Assembly (NCBI GenBank): GCA_033239125.1
Contig: BSWB01000005.1
Coordinates: 50,576,993 to 50,640,992, forward strand
DNA: 64,000 nucleotides
Direction of reading: 5' to 3'
Origin: Fagopyrum homotropicum
Lineage: Eukaryota; Streptophyta; Magnoliopsida; Caryophyllales; Polygonaceae
Shown: positions 10,831 to 23,719 of the stretch, piece after piece
Layout: the number at the start of each line of letters is the position of its first letter
Numbering within the stretch: the first letter of the stretch is position 1
Program-made: the position numbers and the translations under genes
The notes under the pieces: generated by a model
What the model was told of the DNA's origin: nothing
Databases searched by the model: none
Seen by the model: only the letters and a program-made list of their open reading frames with translations

Positions 10831-12479
10831 TAATAGCATGTATTATAGTCTATATTTTGGGATTGGTTTGGACTTTTTATCTTCATATATCTGCATGTAT
10901 GGATGTATATTCTTTGATTATATTGTTGTTTTGTCTACCTTTGTGGAAATCGAGGTCTACACCTAGTTACGTTGTAATTGTAGGGAAAATGACACATTTT
11001 AGACCAAAATGGAGCTAAGGAAGCTAAGGAGTCCTTGAAGCTACCTTCTGGAGCATTAAGGAGTTATAAGAAGATCTCAGGAAGCATGGAAATTATTTGG
11101 AAGATTGATTTTTGACCATATTAGAGAGTTTCATTCTCAGTTGAGACTCAACTCGGTCAGCTACAGTACCACCTCAACCAAGGTGACCTTCAAGAGCGTC
11201 TGAACCGAGGCGAAGTGATGACGGGACATAAGATCTATATTTTTGGGTGAGATCTTCTATTTTTGAAAAGTGAATATCACATACTTTTGAATGGATTTCT
11301 GGAAGGAAGAATATCTTTTGGCTGATATATGTTGGAAGATTTAGAGATAATTCTCCTATATATATATATATGGGTTGATTTTCTAGAGATCAGCTATCTC
11401 GGAAATTCCGGATCAGAGGAGCATAGTTCTCCAGATTTGAAGGAAGTTTGAAAGGTTGAAGATCAAAGAAAGGAGTCTAGTTTGAAGTTGGATTTGAAGG
11501 AAGTTTGTAAGATTTTCTTAGTTTGGTTTGATTGTTGTCTTTTCTGATTTGTGATTGAGGAACGCTGATTGTTTATTTGTTTTATAGAGTTATTGAGACC
11601 TTTGTCTAAAGGTTTTCTTGTTTGAATATTGATTCCTTTCTTACATATTTGATTATTTTTATCATGATGATTGTTGGCTGAGTTCTTTATGCGATTCTAG
11701 GGTGATTTGCTAAAAGTTGTGGAAAAGACGATGAAAGAATGAGCCTTTATCCCAGTGAACCCTGAAAGCTCGAGCCTTTACCTTAACCGACAAACACCTC
11801 GGTCAGTCGTGGAACATCTCGGCCGAGATGGTACATAAATTGAGCGAGGCGAGCCTTTTTTGATCCTTATCTGAGTTGAGGTGTTAGTTTGCCAAATCTT
11901 ATCCTTGTTATACCTTTCCTGGTTCAATGCAAGGCTAGGATGAGGCTTACCCGGTGATTCCTTTGTTTGTATACCCAAGATCATGAGTGTAGGTAATAAA
12001 AGTTTATCCTTTATTGGGGTTTGAGTGTGCCTTCATCTCATATTTGAGAGTTAGCCTGAGACTTACCCGGTAAAGGTTTATTATATCCCCTTGGGTGGTG
12101 TGTTGGTTTGAGATTATAGTTCCTTTCCTTAGTACCTTGAGACTTACCCGGTGAGATGATCTATTCCCACCTTAGAAACACCTTCCCTTCGCAAACCTCA
12201 GCTTTGTCCACGTTATCTTTTGAGATCTTGAGTCGAAACCACAACTGGATGCTCTAAAATTCACATTCCCTTTATTTGACTTTTATTTCATCTTTGATAA
12301 CTTTGATTTGTTGCTTGTGGTTTATTGACAACCTGATTTACCGATCTTTGTTTCACCATAGTCCCTGTGATCGACCCCTGGAATATTTGTTGTTATTACA
12401 ATTGATCCGTACACTACGGGTTTGCATATTTTTCAAGCATATATCTTGGGTTATAAATATTAAAGCTTGCACACACTTT
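10831..12479 (+). mobile_element. A-type 5' LTR (+), unit 1
   Basis: Starts TAATAGCATG after the CCCCC target and ends CACACACTTT, with the last 17 or so bases, the PBS and most of the leader missing. It has three boxes of type GAGACTTACCCGGTAA. One box, with about 45 bp between boxes present in the A 3' LTR, has been lost, as expected from recombination between boxes. It faces the B' LTR(-) at 13228-14978 across a 748-bp spacer. Confidence 0.9.
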
Positions 12480-12527
12480 ACTTGAGTGATTTTGCAAAAT
12501 CTTTCCTTAGGTTTATGCGAAGAACTC

Positions 12528-13100
12528 ATAGTTCTGAAGATGTTGATGCAGAGATTCCTTCTCTAGCCCTCCGAACTGGCATTGGCGAATCATGGAAAGA
12601 ACTTGCGGTCGAAGTTCTTAGTCATGGTCCGCTGGATCTCCTAGGTTAACCCCCGGATGCCTCAGTTGTTGATTGGGGTCCATCCTTTGACCTAGGGTTT
12701 GCGGGATTCTTGCAAAAAGAGCGCCTCGGACTGGCATCCGAGATGGAAGTACCTCGGCCGGGGCGTCAGGTACTGGGACCTGCCTCGGTCGAGGGTCTGC
12801 GACTGGGACCTGCATCGGTCCAGCATCGGGAATTGGGTCTTCCCTCGGTCGAAGTAGATATTGGTCTCGTAAGGCTGCCATATCTGCTTCGATCGCTTCA
12901 GTCCTAGTGCGAGTTTCTTCTTTCTCTTGCCTCAGTTCTTCCCTGCTGAGGCGTAGCTGTTCTAACGCCTCCTTAAATTCGGCCTCAAGATCGCGATTGT
13001 CTTGGTTGGCAATCTTCGCTTCTCTTAAGCGTCGTTTGTATGTCTTTTCTGGTTCGGGATCGTACGGAACGATTTCCTTTCCAGTGCGGGTTCTTCGCAT
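12528..13100 (-). pseudogene. B' gag, N-terminal fragment (unit 2)
   Basis: Same fragment as at 4591-5163, starting at the ATG at 13100. The frame stops early at DPADHD because a TAC codon has become TAA, a change shared only with unit 3. Confidence 0.85.
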
Positions 13101-13227
13101 AAACCTAAGAAAGAACTTGTAAAAGTCACTCAAGTAGAGTGGTTAGTAGACACGGGGGCAAGTGCCCCAAAAGCAAATCGTAACCGGCTCGGTCTAGACC
13201 AAGTCCCCGGCAACGGCGCCAAAAACT

Positions 13228-14978
13228 TGTTCGCTCCAAACGGTGTGTGCAAGCTTTCAATTTATAACCCTAGATGTAAGCTTAAAACAAGGATGCGAAC
13301 CCGCAGTGTACGGGTCAATCGTAGTAAAAAGCAAGGAATTCCAGGGGTCGATCACAGGGACTTAGTGAAACAAAGTCGGAATAGGTAAGCTTTAGCAAAT
13401 ACTAACCACAAAGCAATCAAAACAATCAAAGATGATAAAATTCAATAAAGGAAATATGCAATTCTAGGCATTAAAGCATCTAGTTGTGGTTCCAACTCAA
13501 GATCTAAAGATAAGCGGACAAAGCTGAGGTTTTTGCAAAGGGAAGGTGTTACTAAAGTGGAATAGATCACCGGGTAAGTCTCACTACTCACTAATCCTAA
13601 ACCGTAACTCCTATTACCGGATAAGTCTCAAGGAATTAAGAAAAAAAACTATATCCTCAAACTAACACACCAACTAAGGGAATAGAATTAACCTTTACCG
13701 GGTAAGTCTCAGGCTAACTCACAAAGATGGGATGAAAGCACACTCAAACCCCAATAAATGATAAACCTTTATTACCTACACTTATGATCATAGGTAAACA
13801 AACTAAGGAACTACCGGGTAAGTCTCATCCTAAGCTTGCATTGAACCAGGAAAGGTATAATAAGAATAGGATTTGGCAAACTCTAACACTTAACTCTCAG
13901 TTTCGGATCAGGTAAGTCACCTCGGTCAGCCAAATTCCACCCCGGCCGAGATGTTCATCGACTGAGCGAGATGCTTTAGGGTTAAGGTAAAGACTCGAAC
14001 TTTCAGGGTCCTACTATGATTAAGATTATTCTATCATTGTTTTTCCCACAACCTTCAGCCAATCACCCTAGAATCACACAAAGAGATTAGCCACTCATCA
14101 TCATGAAAGTATTAATCAAATATATGGGAAGAAAGAGAATAATTGAACAAGAAAACCTTAAGAGAAAGGCTTCAATAACTGAATCAATTATCAAACCAAC
14201 AAGCGTTCCTTGGATAGAAATCCAACAAGACAACAACAAAGAAGGGAATCTAAGATGATCTTACAAAAACCCTTCAAAAAGCTATAAAAGCTATGGACTT
14301 TCTTCCTTCAACCTTCAAAAAGGTTCTTCAAATCTCCGAACTGGAGTATGGTTGCAGCGGTGTATAAAACACAATCGGTGGTATAGCATGATGTGGATTT
14401 GTGGGAAATCCGACCCTTTTTATAGGAAAATTACTCTCCAAAGATAAGATATCTTAGAAAGATCTCCTCCCATAAAAATAGGTAAAATATATAATCTATC
14501 ATATCTTCTTCCTTCCAGGAGCCAAGCCCAAAGATATAAGATCATCTTTCCAAAGATAAAAGATCTCAGCCAAGAATAAAATATTCTCGCCGCGTCCCAG
14601 GTGTTCGCCTCGGTCGAGTCGACTCCTCTGGATCTACTCGGTCGAGGTGACTCTGTAATCAACCGAGGTGATTCACAACTGAATGTGAAATCTCTCAAAT
14701 CTGGTCCAAAGTGAATCTCTAATCCATGGCTGTGCTTCCTGGATGTTTCCTTCTGTTCCTGAATGTAGCTCCAATGACTCCTTAGCTCCTTTTGCTCCTT
14801 TTTGATGCAAAACGTGCCATTTTACATACGATTACAACAAAACTAGGTGTAGACCTCGATTCCCGCAAAGGTAGATGAAATGGTAATATAATCACATAAT
14901 GTACATACAAACATGCAGATTATTGAAGATAAAACGTCCAAACAAACCCCAAAATATAGACTATAATTCATGCTATCA
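13228..14978 (-). mobile_element. B' 5' LTR (minus), unit 2
   Basis: 1751 bp, from TGATAGC at 14978 down to GCGAACA at 13228. PBS at 13204-13221. TTACCGGGTAAGTCTC boxes lie at about 13568, 13614 (GGATAAG variant), 13696 and 13813. Confidence 0.9.
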
Positions 14979-15800
14979 CACACTTTGTTCACAACAAATT
15001 AGATGTCAAGTCTCGTGAAGGCAAGGTATTGTAGGCTTCCTGCAACACATTTGTGTAAGTGTTGATCATTGGATGGAGGGTCAATGGTTGAAGTAGATGT
15101 GATGGGAAGCGTCATTGGAGTGGCAACAGGTTTAGCACAATGCACATGAGCTTTCACAACTAGTTCATTAGTGATGTTTGATTGGGAGAGATAGCATCTT
15201 GTGGAATCCCGTGCTACTTGGATGCCTAGGAAATAATGTAGATTCCCCAGGTCCTTCACTAGAAAGAATGTTGTAAGCTCTTGAATAAAGTTATCTACAA
15301 GAGACTTGTTGGACGAAACCACCAATAAGTCATCTACATACACTAGGATGTATACTAATTGATTTGCCTAGCGATGAGAGAATAAGGAAGTGTCTACACA
15401 TGATGGTGTAACACTGAGGGAGAGAAGGGTGTGACCTAGTTTACAAAAACTTGCTCAAGAAGCCTGTTTTAGGCCATACAGGGATTTTTGTAGTTTTCAA
15501 ATATAAGAAGGATATTATGAGTGAACAAAGCCTAGGGACTTTTGAACAAAGACGTCCTCTTCAAGGTCCCGTGAAGGAAGGAATTTGTATGTCAAGTTGT
15601 TGAACGGACTAGTTTTTCATGGTTTTAAGGGAGAAAAGATGGCGAATGGTGGTGGGTTTTGCAATTAGGTGAAAGGTCTCAACATAATCAATGCCCTCGA
15701 GTTGGTGGAACCCTTATTCTACAAGGCGAGCCTTTCGGCGCTCAATTGAGCCATTGGAGTGTCATTTGGTTTTGAATATCCATTTTACTCCTAGGACATT
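14979..15800 (-). pseudogene. Ty1/copia RT fragment K (unit 2)
   Basis: Copy of the 7039-7860 fragment. The YVDD-containing stretch (15343-14999) is open. Confidence 0.85.
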
Positions 15801-17323
15801 TGATAGGTTATGGAATCACTATCAATTAGGGTAAATTTTAGCATCTTTTTAGTGTCTTAGTGTCGGTTGGTGTTACTAACATTTTAATCCAGAAGAAGAA
15901 GTCCAAAAGAAGCAAAAGAAGATGTTAACAACACTTGGGAGTTGAAGATCATTCACGAAGACAAGTTTCTGGTGCCACACCGCCCCCGCGGAGTAGTGTC
16001 ACCGCCGCTGCGGGTGGGACTGCACTCCCACTGCACTCCGGAACGCAGCTTGTGCCTTCGCCAGCGCCCGGAACAAGCTTGGCACCACCCCTGCGGTGAC
16101 TAACCCTGAAATAGCGAAGCCGGCGCCCTTGCGCCTCTGTATGCGGACCAGCCTGCGGACTTGTGAAGCCCAAGAGCTAGTGTCACCGCCCCTGTGGTGA
16201 CATTGGGCCGCCTCTGCGGCTCCATATGAGAAACGACTCCACATCAGAAACGACACGAAGTTTAAGAGTCAGACGTTTTGAAAGCATTAAAGACCCGCCC
16301 ATGCGGGATTGACAGGCCGCCCTTACGGCCAAGAAGAAGATCAAGCGTTTTGTCCTAAACCGCCCCTGCGGCCCTGAAGCCCGCCCCCGCAGCCCTGAAG
16401 CCCGCCCCCGCGGTTTAGCGCCACCACCTTTATGACATTAAAGGTGGCTGTTAAGGAAGTCCATTTACTCCCATTTACGGTCAATTGTAGTATAAATAGA
16501 GCTTTAGCTGATTGCTAGAATCATCCATCATTTTCCCACTAATGTTTTATTCCCCTTACTTCCAAGTGTAATGAGTTTATAAGTTTCCTTGCTACATTGA
16601 GTTGTTTTGAAGCTGTATTTCTGCTTGATTGTAAGTCTTTATTAATATAAGTTTATTCAGTCATATATGTGTTCTATTCCTTGTGCCTTAACTTATGTTT
16701 TGCATGTTTCTTACCACTTAGATTGATCATCTTAAATGTCTAATTGCATGCAAATTACTAGGATTAATTGATTCCGGGTTCGGGCCCTTAATCTAGTAGT
16801 AATCCTTTTAGGTAAAAGCGGGTTGTAATTGCTTCAAGGGAAAGAAATATAACTATAAAGAAATGTTTAACGGTGTTTATTCATGTCTTTATATCTCTTT
16901 GTCTTTGTTGAAATGCTAACTTGTGTATTTGATCTTGTAGGTTTACGGATCATTAAGCTTGCAAAGTTGTGTTGATATCGGTTGGCTCAACACATAATTA
17001 AGATCAAGACGAGAACATTGATAAATAACTTATAAAAAAAACCAACCAAGTAGTGTGCATGCTAAGACTCAACCTAGTGTAGCTTTTCATTCTATTATCA
17101 CCATCTTTGCTTGTTCTTATGTGTTTTTGTCTTGTTTCAATCAACCCCCCCCCCCCCCTCCGCCCCAATTTGGTTACATATCGATAATTGAAACTAATCA
17201 TTACTTGACAAGGCTCTCTTGGAATCGACCCTTACTTACACTATACAAAGCAATTAGTGTAACATTAGGTAACTACTTTGACTTAAGCTAAAAGACAACG
17301 ACCCTAGGTTTTTAGCCTCGTCA
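15801..17323 (+). mobile_element. Element E 5' LTR (+), unit 2
   Basis: Candidate start TGATAGG at 15801 and firm end CTCGTCA at 17323. TATA box at 16491-16498. GC palindromes run from about 15980 to 16420. The 14-base poly-C tract is the longest of the set. Confidence 0.75.
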
Positions 17324-17402
17324 AATTTGGTGTCGTTGCCGGGGAGTTCTTGTTTATGTTTTGATTTACTTCGATTATTGATTATTGGTTTGGACCATTT
17401 TC

Positions 17403-18749
17403 ATGGTTCAAACCCGTGCTACTAACTCCGATTTTTCTCCTTTTGATCCATAAATTGAAAGAACGCACAATCGACTACGTAGGCAACAACGAACCCGAGA
17501 AGAAATGGCTATCCGAACTCTCCGCCAACTCACGCAGCCGGATATTACTCAATACCCAATTGCGGTTACCATACCAACAATTGGGGAAGGAGTCAACTTT
17601 GAGCTCAAACCGGGGTTGATCCAGTTGCTCCCATCCTTCCATGGCTTGAGTGGAGATGACCCTATCGAACATCTTGGGAAATTCCATACCGTGTGTATGA
17701 GTATGACGCCAGTCAATGTCACCGAAAAACAAATCCAGATGAGAGCGTTTGGCTTCACTCTCAAGGATTGGGCGGATGATTAGTAATATCATCTTCCGTC
17801 TAGTATGATCGACACATGGGAGAATCTCCACAAGGCCTTTTTGGAGAAGTACTTCCCCACTAAGAAGGCAAACAACTTAAAGAAGGCCATAAGTAACATA
17901 GAGCAAGAAGCGGACGAAACTCTTTATGAGTACTTCGAGCGCTTTGCCAAATTGAGATCAAGCTGCCCTTTCTACGGATACTCCACGCGGGACTTAGTGC
18001 TCTATTTGTATAACGGTTTGTTGGACAATGAAAGAAGGATAGTGGATGCTGCTTGTGGAGGTAACATTCTTAACTTAACTTCAGAAGTTGCTATGGAAAA
18101 AATGCAGGAAATGGCGGAAGGTTCACGGAACTTTGGAAGATCCTCTACAAAGAGAAGGGTCCATACCATTAATCCCAGCCGTCCAGAGATTGTACAAGAA
18201 TTACCTAAACTAAAAGAGATGGTTTAAGAGGTTGATTTTAATGGGAACCCCACAACAACTCAAGGCTTCTGGAGTTTGTGCTGATCCTTTCCACCCTATG
18301 ACAAATTCCAAGACGATGTTGTAGAGGTGAATGCTGTAGGATATGGTCAACAACAGCAACAACGTCCAAGGAATGATCCATATGCACAAAATTATATGCC
18401 CAATTGACGAGATCAACAAAACTATCGATGGAGGGATCAACAAAACCAAGAGCAGCCCCGCCAAGGTAATTCTTAATCCACTTAAGATATGTTGCAGGTT
18501 TTAACTAAACACTTTGCTACCCATGTCCAAACTATAGAATCAAGCATCAAGAACCTTGAAAAACAGGTTGGACAAATGGCGAAGGCCATCACAAGGATCG
18601 AAGCTCGATCCTCCGGAAACTTGCCCTCCTAGATGATCATAAATCCTAAGGAGAATGTTAGTGCTCTAACATTGAGGAGTGGGAGGCAAGTCCATCCAAA
18701 GCCAGCAACAATAGCAAAGGAAAAACCCTCTGACGGTTCTGACGCCCCC
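17403..18749 (+). pseudogene. Element E gag (unit 2)
   Basis: Frame from the ATG at 17403, with the same stops as unit 1. The gag core at 17805-18227 is identical in translation to unit 1 (HTINPSRP, PKLKEMV), unlike units 3 and 4. This is one sign of exchange between units. Confidence 0.88.
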
Positions 18750-20398
18750 TAATAGCATGTATTATAGTCTATATTTTGGGATTGGTTTGGACTTTTTATC
18801 TTCATATATCTGCATGTATAGATGTATATTCTTTGATTATATTGTTGTTTTGTCTACCTTTGTGGAAATCGAGGTCTACACCTAGTTACGTTGTAATTGT
18901 AGGGAAAATGACACATTTTAGACCAAAATGGAGCTAAGGAAGCTAAGGAGTCCTTGAAGCTACCTTCTGGAGCATTAAGGAGTTATAAGAAGATCTCAGG
19001 AAGCATGGAAATTATTTGGAAGATTGATTTTTGACCATATTAGAGAGTTTCATTCTCAGTTGAGACTCAACTCGGTCAGCTACAGTACCACCTCAACCAA
19101 GGTGACCTTCAAGAGCGTCTGAACCGAGGCGAAGTGATGACGGGACATAAGATCTATATTTTTGGGTGAGATCTTCTATTTTTGAAAAGTGAATATCACA
19201 TATTTTTGAATGGATTTCTGGAAGGAAGAATATCTTTTGGCTGATATATGTTGGAAGATTTGGAGATAATTCTCCTATATATATATATATGGGTTGATTT
19301 TCTAGAGATCAGCTATCTCGGAAATTCCGGATCAGAGGAGCATAGTTCTCCAGATTTGAAGGAAGTTTGGAAGGTTGAAGATCAAAGAAAGGAGTCTAGT
19401 TTGAAGTTGGATTTGAAGGAAGTTTGTAAGATTTTCTTAGTTTGGTTTGATTGTTGTCTTTTCTGATTTGTGATTGAGGAACGCTGATTGTTTATTTGTT
19501 TTATAGAGTTATTGAGACCTTTGTGTAAAGGTTTTCTTGTTTGAATATTGATTCCTTTCTTACATATTTGATTATTTTTATCATGATGATTGTTGGCTGA
19601 GTTCTTTATGCGATTCTAGGGTGATTTGCTAAAAGTTGTGGAAAAGACGATGAAAGAATGAGCCTTTATCCCAGTGAACCCTGAAAGCTCGAGCCTTTAC
19701 CTTAACCGACGAACACCTCGGTCAGTCGTGGAACATCTCGGCCGAGATGGTACATAAATTGAGCGAGGCGAGCCTTTTTTGATCCTTATCTGAGTTGAGG
19801 TGTTAGTTTGCCAAATCTTATCCTTGTTATACCTTTCCTGGTTCAATGCAAGGCTAGGATGAGGCTTACCCGGTGATTCCTTTGTTTGTATACCCAAGAT
19901 CATGAGTGTAGGTAATAAAAGTTTATCCTTTATTGGGGTTTGAGTGTGCCTTCATCTCATATTTGAGAGTTAGCCTGAGACTTACCCGGTAAAGGTTTAT
20001 TATATCCCCTTGGGTGGTGTGTTGGTTTGAGATTATAGTTCCTTTCCTTAGTACCTTGAGACTTACCCGGTGAGATGATCTATTCCCACCTTAGAAACAC
20101 CTTCCCTTCGCAAACCTCAGCTTTGTCCACGTTATCTTTTGAGATCTTGAGTCGAAACCACAACTGGATGCTCTAAAATTCACATTCCCTTTATTTGACT
20201 TTTATTTCATCTTTGATAACTTTGATTTGTTGCTTGTGGTTTATTGACAACCTGATTTACCGATCTTTGTTTCACCATAGTCCCTGTGATCGACCCCTGG
20301 AATATTTGTTGTTATTACAATTGATCCGTACACTACGGGTTTGCATATTTTTCAAGCATATATCTTGGGTTATAAATATTAAAGCTTGCACACACTTT
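18750..20398 (+). mobile_element. A-type 5' LTR (+), unit 2
   Basis: Same truncated LTR as at 10831-12479, from TAATAGCATG to CACACACTTT. The A gag ATG follows at about 20433 and is cut at the joint 20446. Confidence 0.9.
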
Positions 20399-20446
20399 AC
20401 TTGAGTGATTTTGCAAAATCTTTCCTTAGGTTTATGCGAAGAACTC

Positions 20447-21019
20447 ATAGTTCTGAAGATGTTGATGCGGAGATTCCTTCTCTAGCCCTCCGAACTGGCA
20501 TTGGCGAATCATGGAAAGAACTTGCGGTCGAAGTTCTTAGTCATGGTCCGCTGGATCTCCTAGGTTAACCCCCGGACGCCTCAGTTGTTGATTGGGGTCC
20601 ATCCTTTGACCTAGGGTTTGCGGGATTCTTGCAAAAAGAGCGCCTCGGACTGGCATCCGAGATGGAAGTACCTCGGCCGGGGCGTCAGGTACTGGGACCT
20701 GCCTCGGTCGAGGGTCTGCGACTGGGACCTGCATCGGTCCAGCATCGGGAACTGGGTCTTCCCTCGGTCGAAGTAGATATTGGTCTCGTAAGGCTGCCAT
20801 ATCTGCTTCGATCGCTTCAGTCCTAGTGCGAGTTTCTTCTTTCTCTTGCCTCAGTTCTTCCCTGCTGAGGCGTAGCTGTTCTAACGCCTCCTTAAATTCG
20901 GCCTCAAGATCGCGATTGTCTTGGTTGGCAATCTTCGCTTCTCTTAAGCGTCGTTTGTATGTCTTTTCTGGTTCGGGATCGTACGGAACGATTTCCTTTC
21001 CAGTGCGGGTTCTTCGCAT
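20447..21019 (-). pseudogene. B' gag, N-terminal fragment (unit 3)
   Basis: Starts at the ATG at 21019 and has the same premature TAA as unit 2. Confidence 0.85.
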
Positions 21020-21146
21020 AAACCTAAGAAAGAACTTGTAAAAGTCACTCAAGTAGAGTGGTTAGTAGACACGGGGGCAAGTGCCCCAAAAGCAAACCGT
21101 AACCGGCTCGGTCTAGACCAAGTCCCCGGCAACGGCGCCAAAAACT

Positions 21147-22897
21147 TGTTCGCTCCAAACGGTGTGTGCAAGCTTTCAATTTATAACCCTAGATGTAAGC
21201 TTAAAACAAGGATGCGAACCCGCAGTGTACGGGTCAATCGTAGTAAAAAGCAAGGAATTCCAGGGGTCGATCACAGGGACTTAGTGAAACAAAGTCGGAA
21301 TAGGTAAGCTTTAGCAAATACTAACCACAAAGCAATCAAAACAATCAAAGATGATAAAATTCAATAAAGGAAATATGCAATTCTAGGCATTAAAGCATCT
21401 AGTTGTGGTTCCAACTCAAGATCTAAAGATAAGCGGACAAAGCTGAGGTTTTTGCAAAGGGAAGGTGTTACTAAAGTGGAATAGATCACCGGGTAAGTCT
21501 CACTACTCACTAATCCAAAACCGTAACTCCTATTACCGGGTAAGTCTCAAGGAATTAAGAAAAAAAACTATATCCTCAAACTAACACACCAACTAAGGGA
21601 ATAGAATTAACCTTTACCGGGTAAGTCTCAGGCTAACTCACAAAGATGGGATGAAAGCACACTCAAACCCCAATAAATGATAAACCTTTATTACCTACAC
21701 TTATGATCTTAGGTAAACAAACTAAGGAACTACCGGGTAAGTCTCATCCTAAGCTTGCATTGAACCAGGAAAGGTATAATAAGAATAGGATTTGGCAAAC
21801 TCTAACACTTAACTCTCAGTTTCGGATCAGGTAAGTCACCTCGGTCAGCCAAATTCCACCCCGGCCGAGATGTTCATCGACTGAGCGAGATGCTTTAGGG
21901 TTAAGGTAAAGACTCGAACTTTCAGGGTCCTACTATGATTAAGATTATTCTATCATTGTTTTTCCCACAACCTTCAGCCAATCACCCTAGAATCACACAA
22001 AGAGATTAGCCACTCATCATCATGAAAGTATTAATCAAATATATGGGAAGAAAGAGAATAATTGAACAAGAAAACCTTAAGAGAAAGGCTTCAATAACTG
22101 AATCAATTATCAAACCAACAAGCGTTCCTTGGATAGAAATCCAACAAGACAACAACAAAGAAGGGAATCTAAGATGATCTTACAAAAACCCTTCAAAAAG
22201 CTATAAAAGCTATGGACTTTCTTCCTTCAACCTTCAAAAAGGTTCTTCAAATCTCCGAACTGGAGTATGGTTGCAGCGGTGTATAAAACACAATCGGTGG
22301 TATAGCATGATGTGGATTTGTGGGAAATCCGACCCTTTTTATAGGAAAATTACTCTCCAAAGATAAGATATCTTAAAAAGATCTCCTCCCATAAAAATAG
22401 GTAAAATATATAATCTATCATATCTTCTTCCTTCCAGGAGCCAAGCCCAAAGATATAAGATCATCTTTCCAAAGATAAAAGATCTCAGCCAAGAATAAAA
22501 TATTCTCGCCGCGTCCCAAGTGTTCGCCTCGGTCGAGTCGACTCCTCTGGATCTACTCGGTCGAGGTGACTCTGTAATCAACCGAGGTGATTCACAACTG
22601 AATGTGAAATCTCTCAAATCTGGTCCAAAGTGAATCTCTAATCCATGGCTGTGCTTCCTGGATGTTTCCTTCTGTTCCTGAATGTAGCTCCAATGACTCC
22701 TTAGCTCCTTTTGCTCCTTTTTGATGCAAAACGTGCCATTTTACATACGATTACAACAAAACTAGGTGTAGACCTCGATTCCCGCAAAGGTAGATGAAAT
22801 GGTAATATAATCACATAATGTACATACAAACATGCAGATTATTGAAGATAAAACGTCCAAACAAACCCCAAAATATAGACTATAATTCATGCTATCA
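21147..22897 (-). mobile_element. B' 5' LTR (minus), unit 3
   Basis: 1751 bp, very close to the unit 2 copy. PBS at 21123-21140. Confidence 0.9.
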
Positions 22898-23719
22898 CAC
22901 ACTTTGTTCACAACAAATTAGATGTCAAGTCTCGTGAAGGCAAGGTATTGTAGGCTTCCTGCAACACATTTGTGTAAGTGTTGATCATTGGATGGAGGGT
23001 CAATGGTTGAAGTAGATGTGATGGGAAGCGTCATTGGAGTGGCAACAGGTTTAGCACAATGCACATGAGCTTTCACAACTAGTTCATTAGTGATGTTTGA
23101 TTAGGAGAGATAGCATCTTGTGGAATCCCGTGCTACTTGGATGCCTAGGAAATAATGTAGATTCCCCAGGTCCTTCACTAGAAAGAATGTTGTAAGCTCC
23201 TGAATAAAGTTATCTACAAGAGACTTGTTGGACGAAACCACCAATAAGTCATCTACATACACTAGGATGTATACTAATTGATTTGCCTAGCGATGAGAGA
23301 ATAAGGAAGTGTCTACACATGATGGTGTAACACTGAGGGAGAGAAGGGTGTGACCTAGTTTACAAAAACTTGCTCAAGAAGCCTGTTTTAGGCCATACAG
23401 GGATTTTTGTAGTTTTCAAATATAAGAAGGATATTATGAGTGAACAAAGCCTAGGGACTTTTGAACAAAGACGTCCTCTTCAAGGTCCCGTGAAGGAAGG
23501 AATTTGTATGTCAAGTTGTTGAACGGACTAGTTTTTCATGGTTTTAAGGGAGAAAAGATGGCGAATGGTGGTGGGTTTTGCAATTAGGTGAAAGGTCTCA
23601 ACATAATCAATGCCCTCGAGTTGGTGGAACCCTTATTCTACAAGGCGAGCCTTTCGGCGCTCAATTGAGCCATTGGAGTGTCATTTGGTTTTGAATATCC
23701 ATTTTACTCCTAGGACATT
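22898..23719 (-). pseudogene. Ty1/copia RT fragment K (unit 3)
   Basis: Copy of the 7039-7860 fragment. A CAA codon after CYLS has become TAA near 23102, so the YVDD stretch is no longer open. Confidence 0.85.

Larger units (their letters stand above)
4591..12527 (+). repeat. Array unit 1
   Basis: Complete unit of 7937 bp. Private marks: a 27-bp tandem duplication in the E LTR (8863-8916), a private stop in B' gag, and a GGCACC variant of the B' primer-binding site. Its gag half (9484-10830) carries the same variants as unit 2. Confidence 0.92.
12528..20446 (+). repeat. Array unit 2
   Basis: Complete unit of 7919 bp. It shares with unit 3 a stop codon in B' gag, several GC-cluster variants and a GTGTCG variant of the E PBS. 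It shares with unit 1 the gag variants. It has the longest poly-C tract (14 C, from about 17145). Confidence 0.92.
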
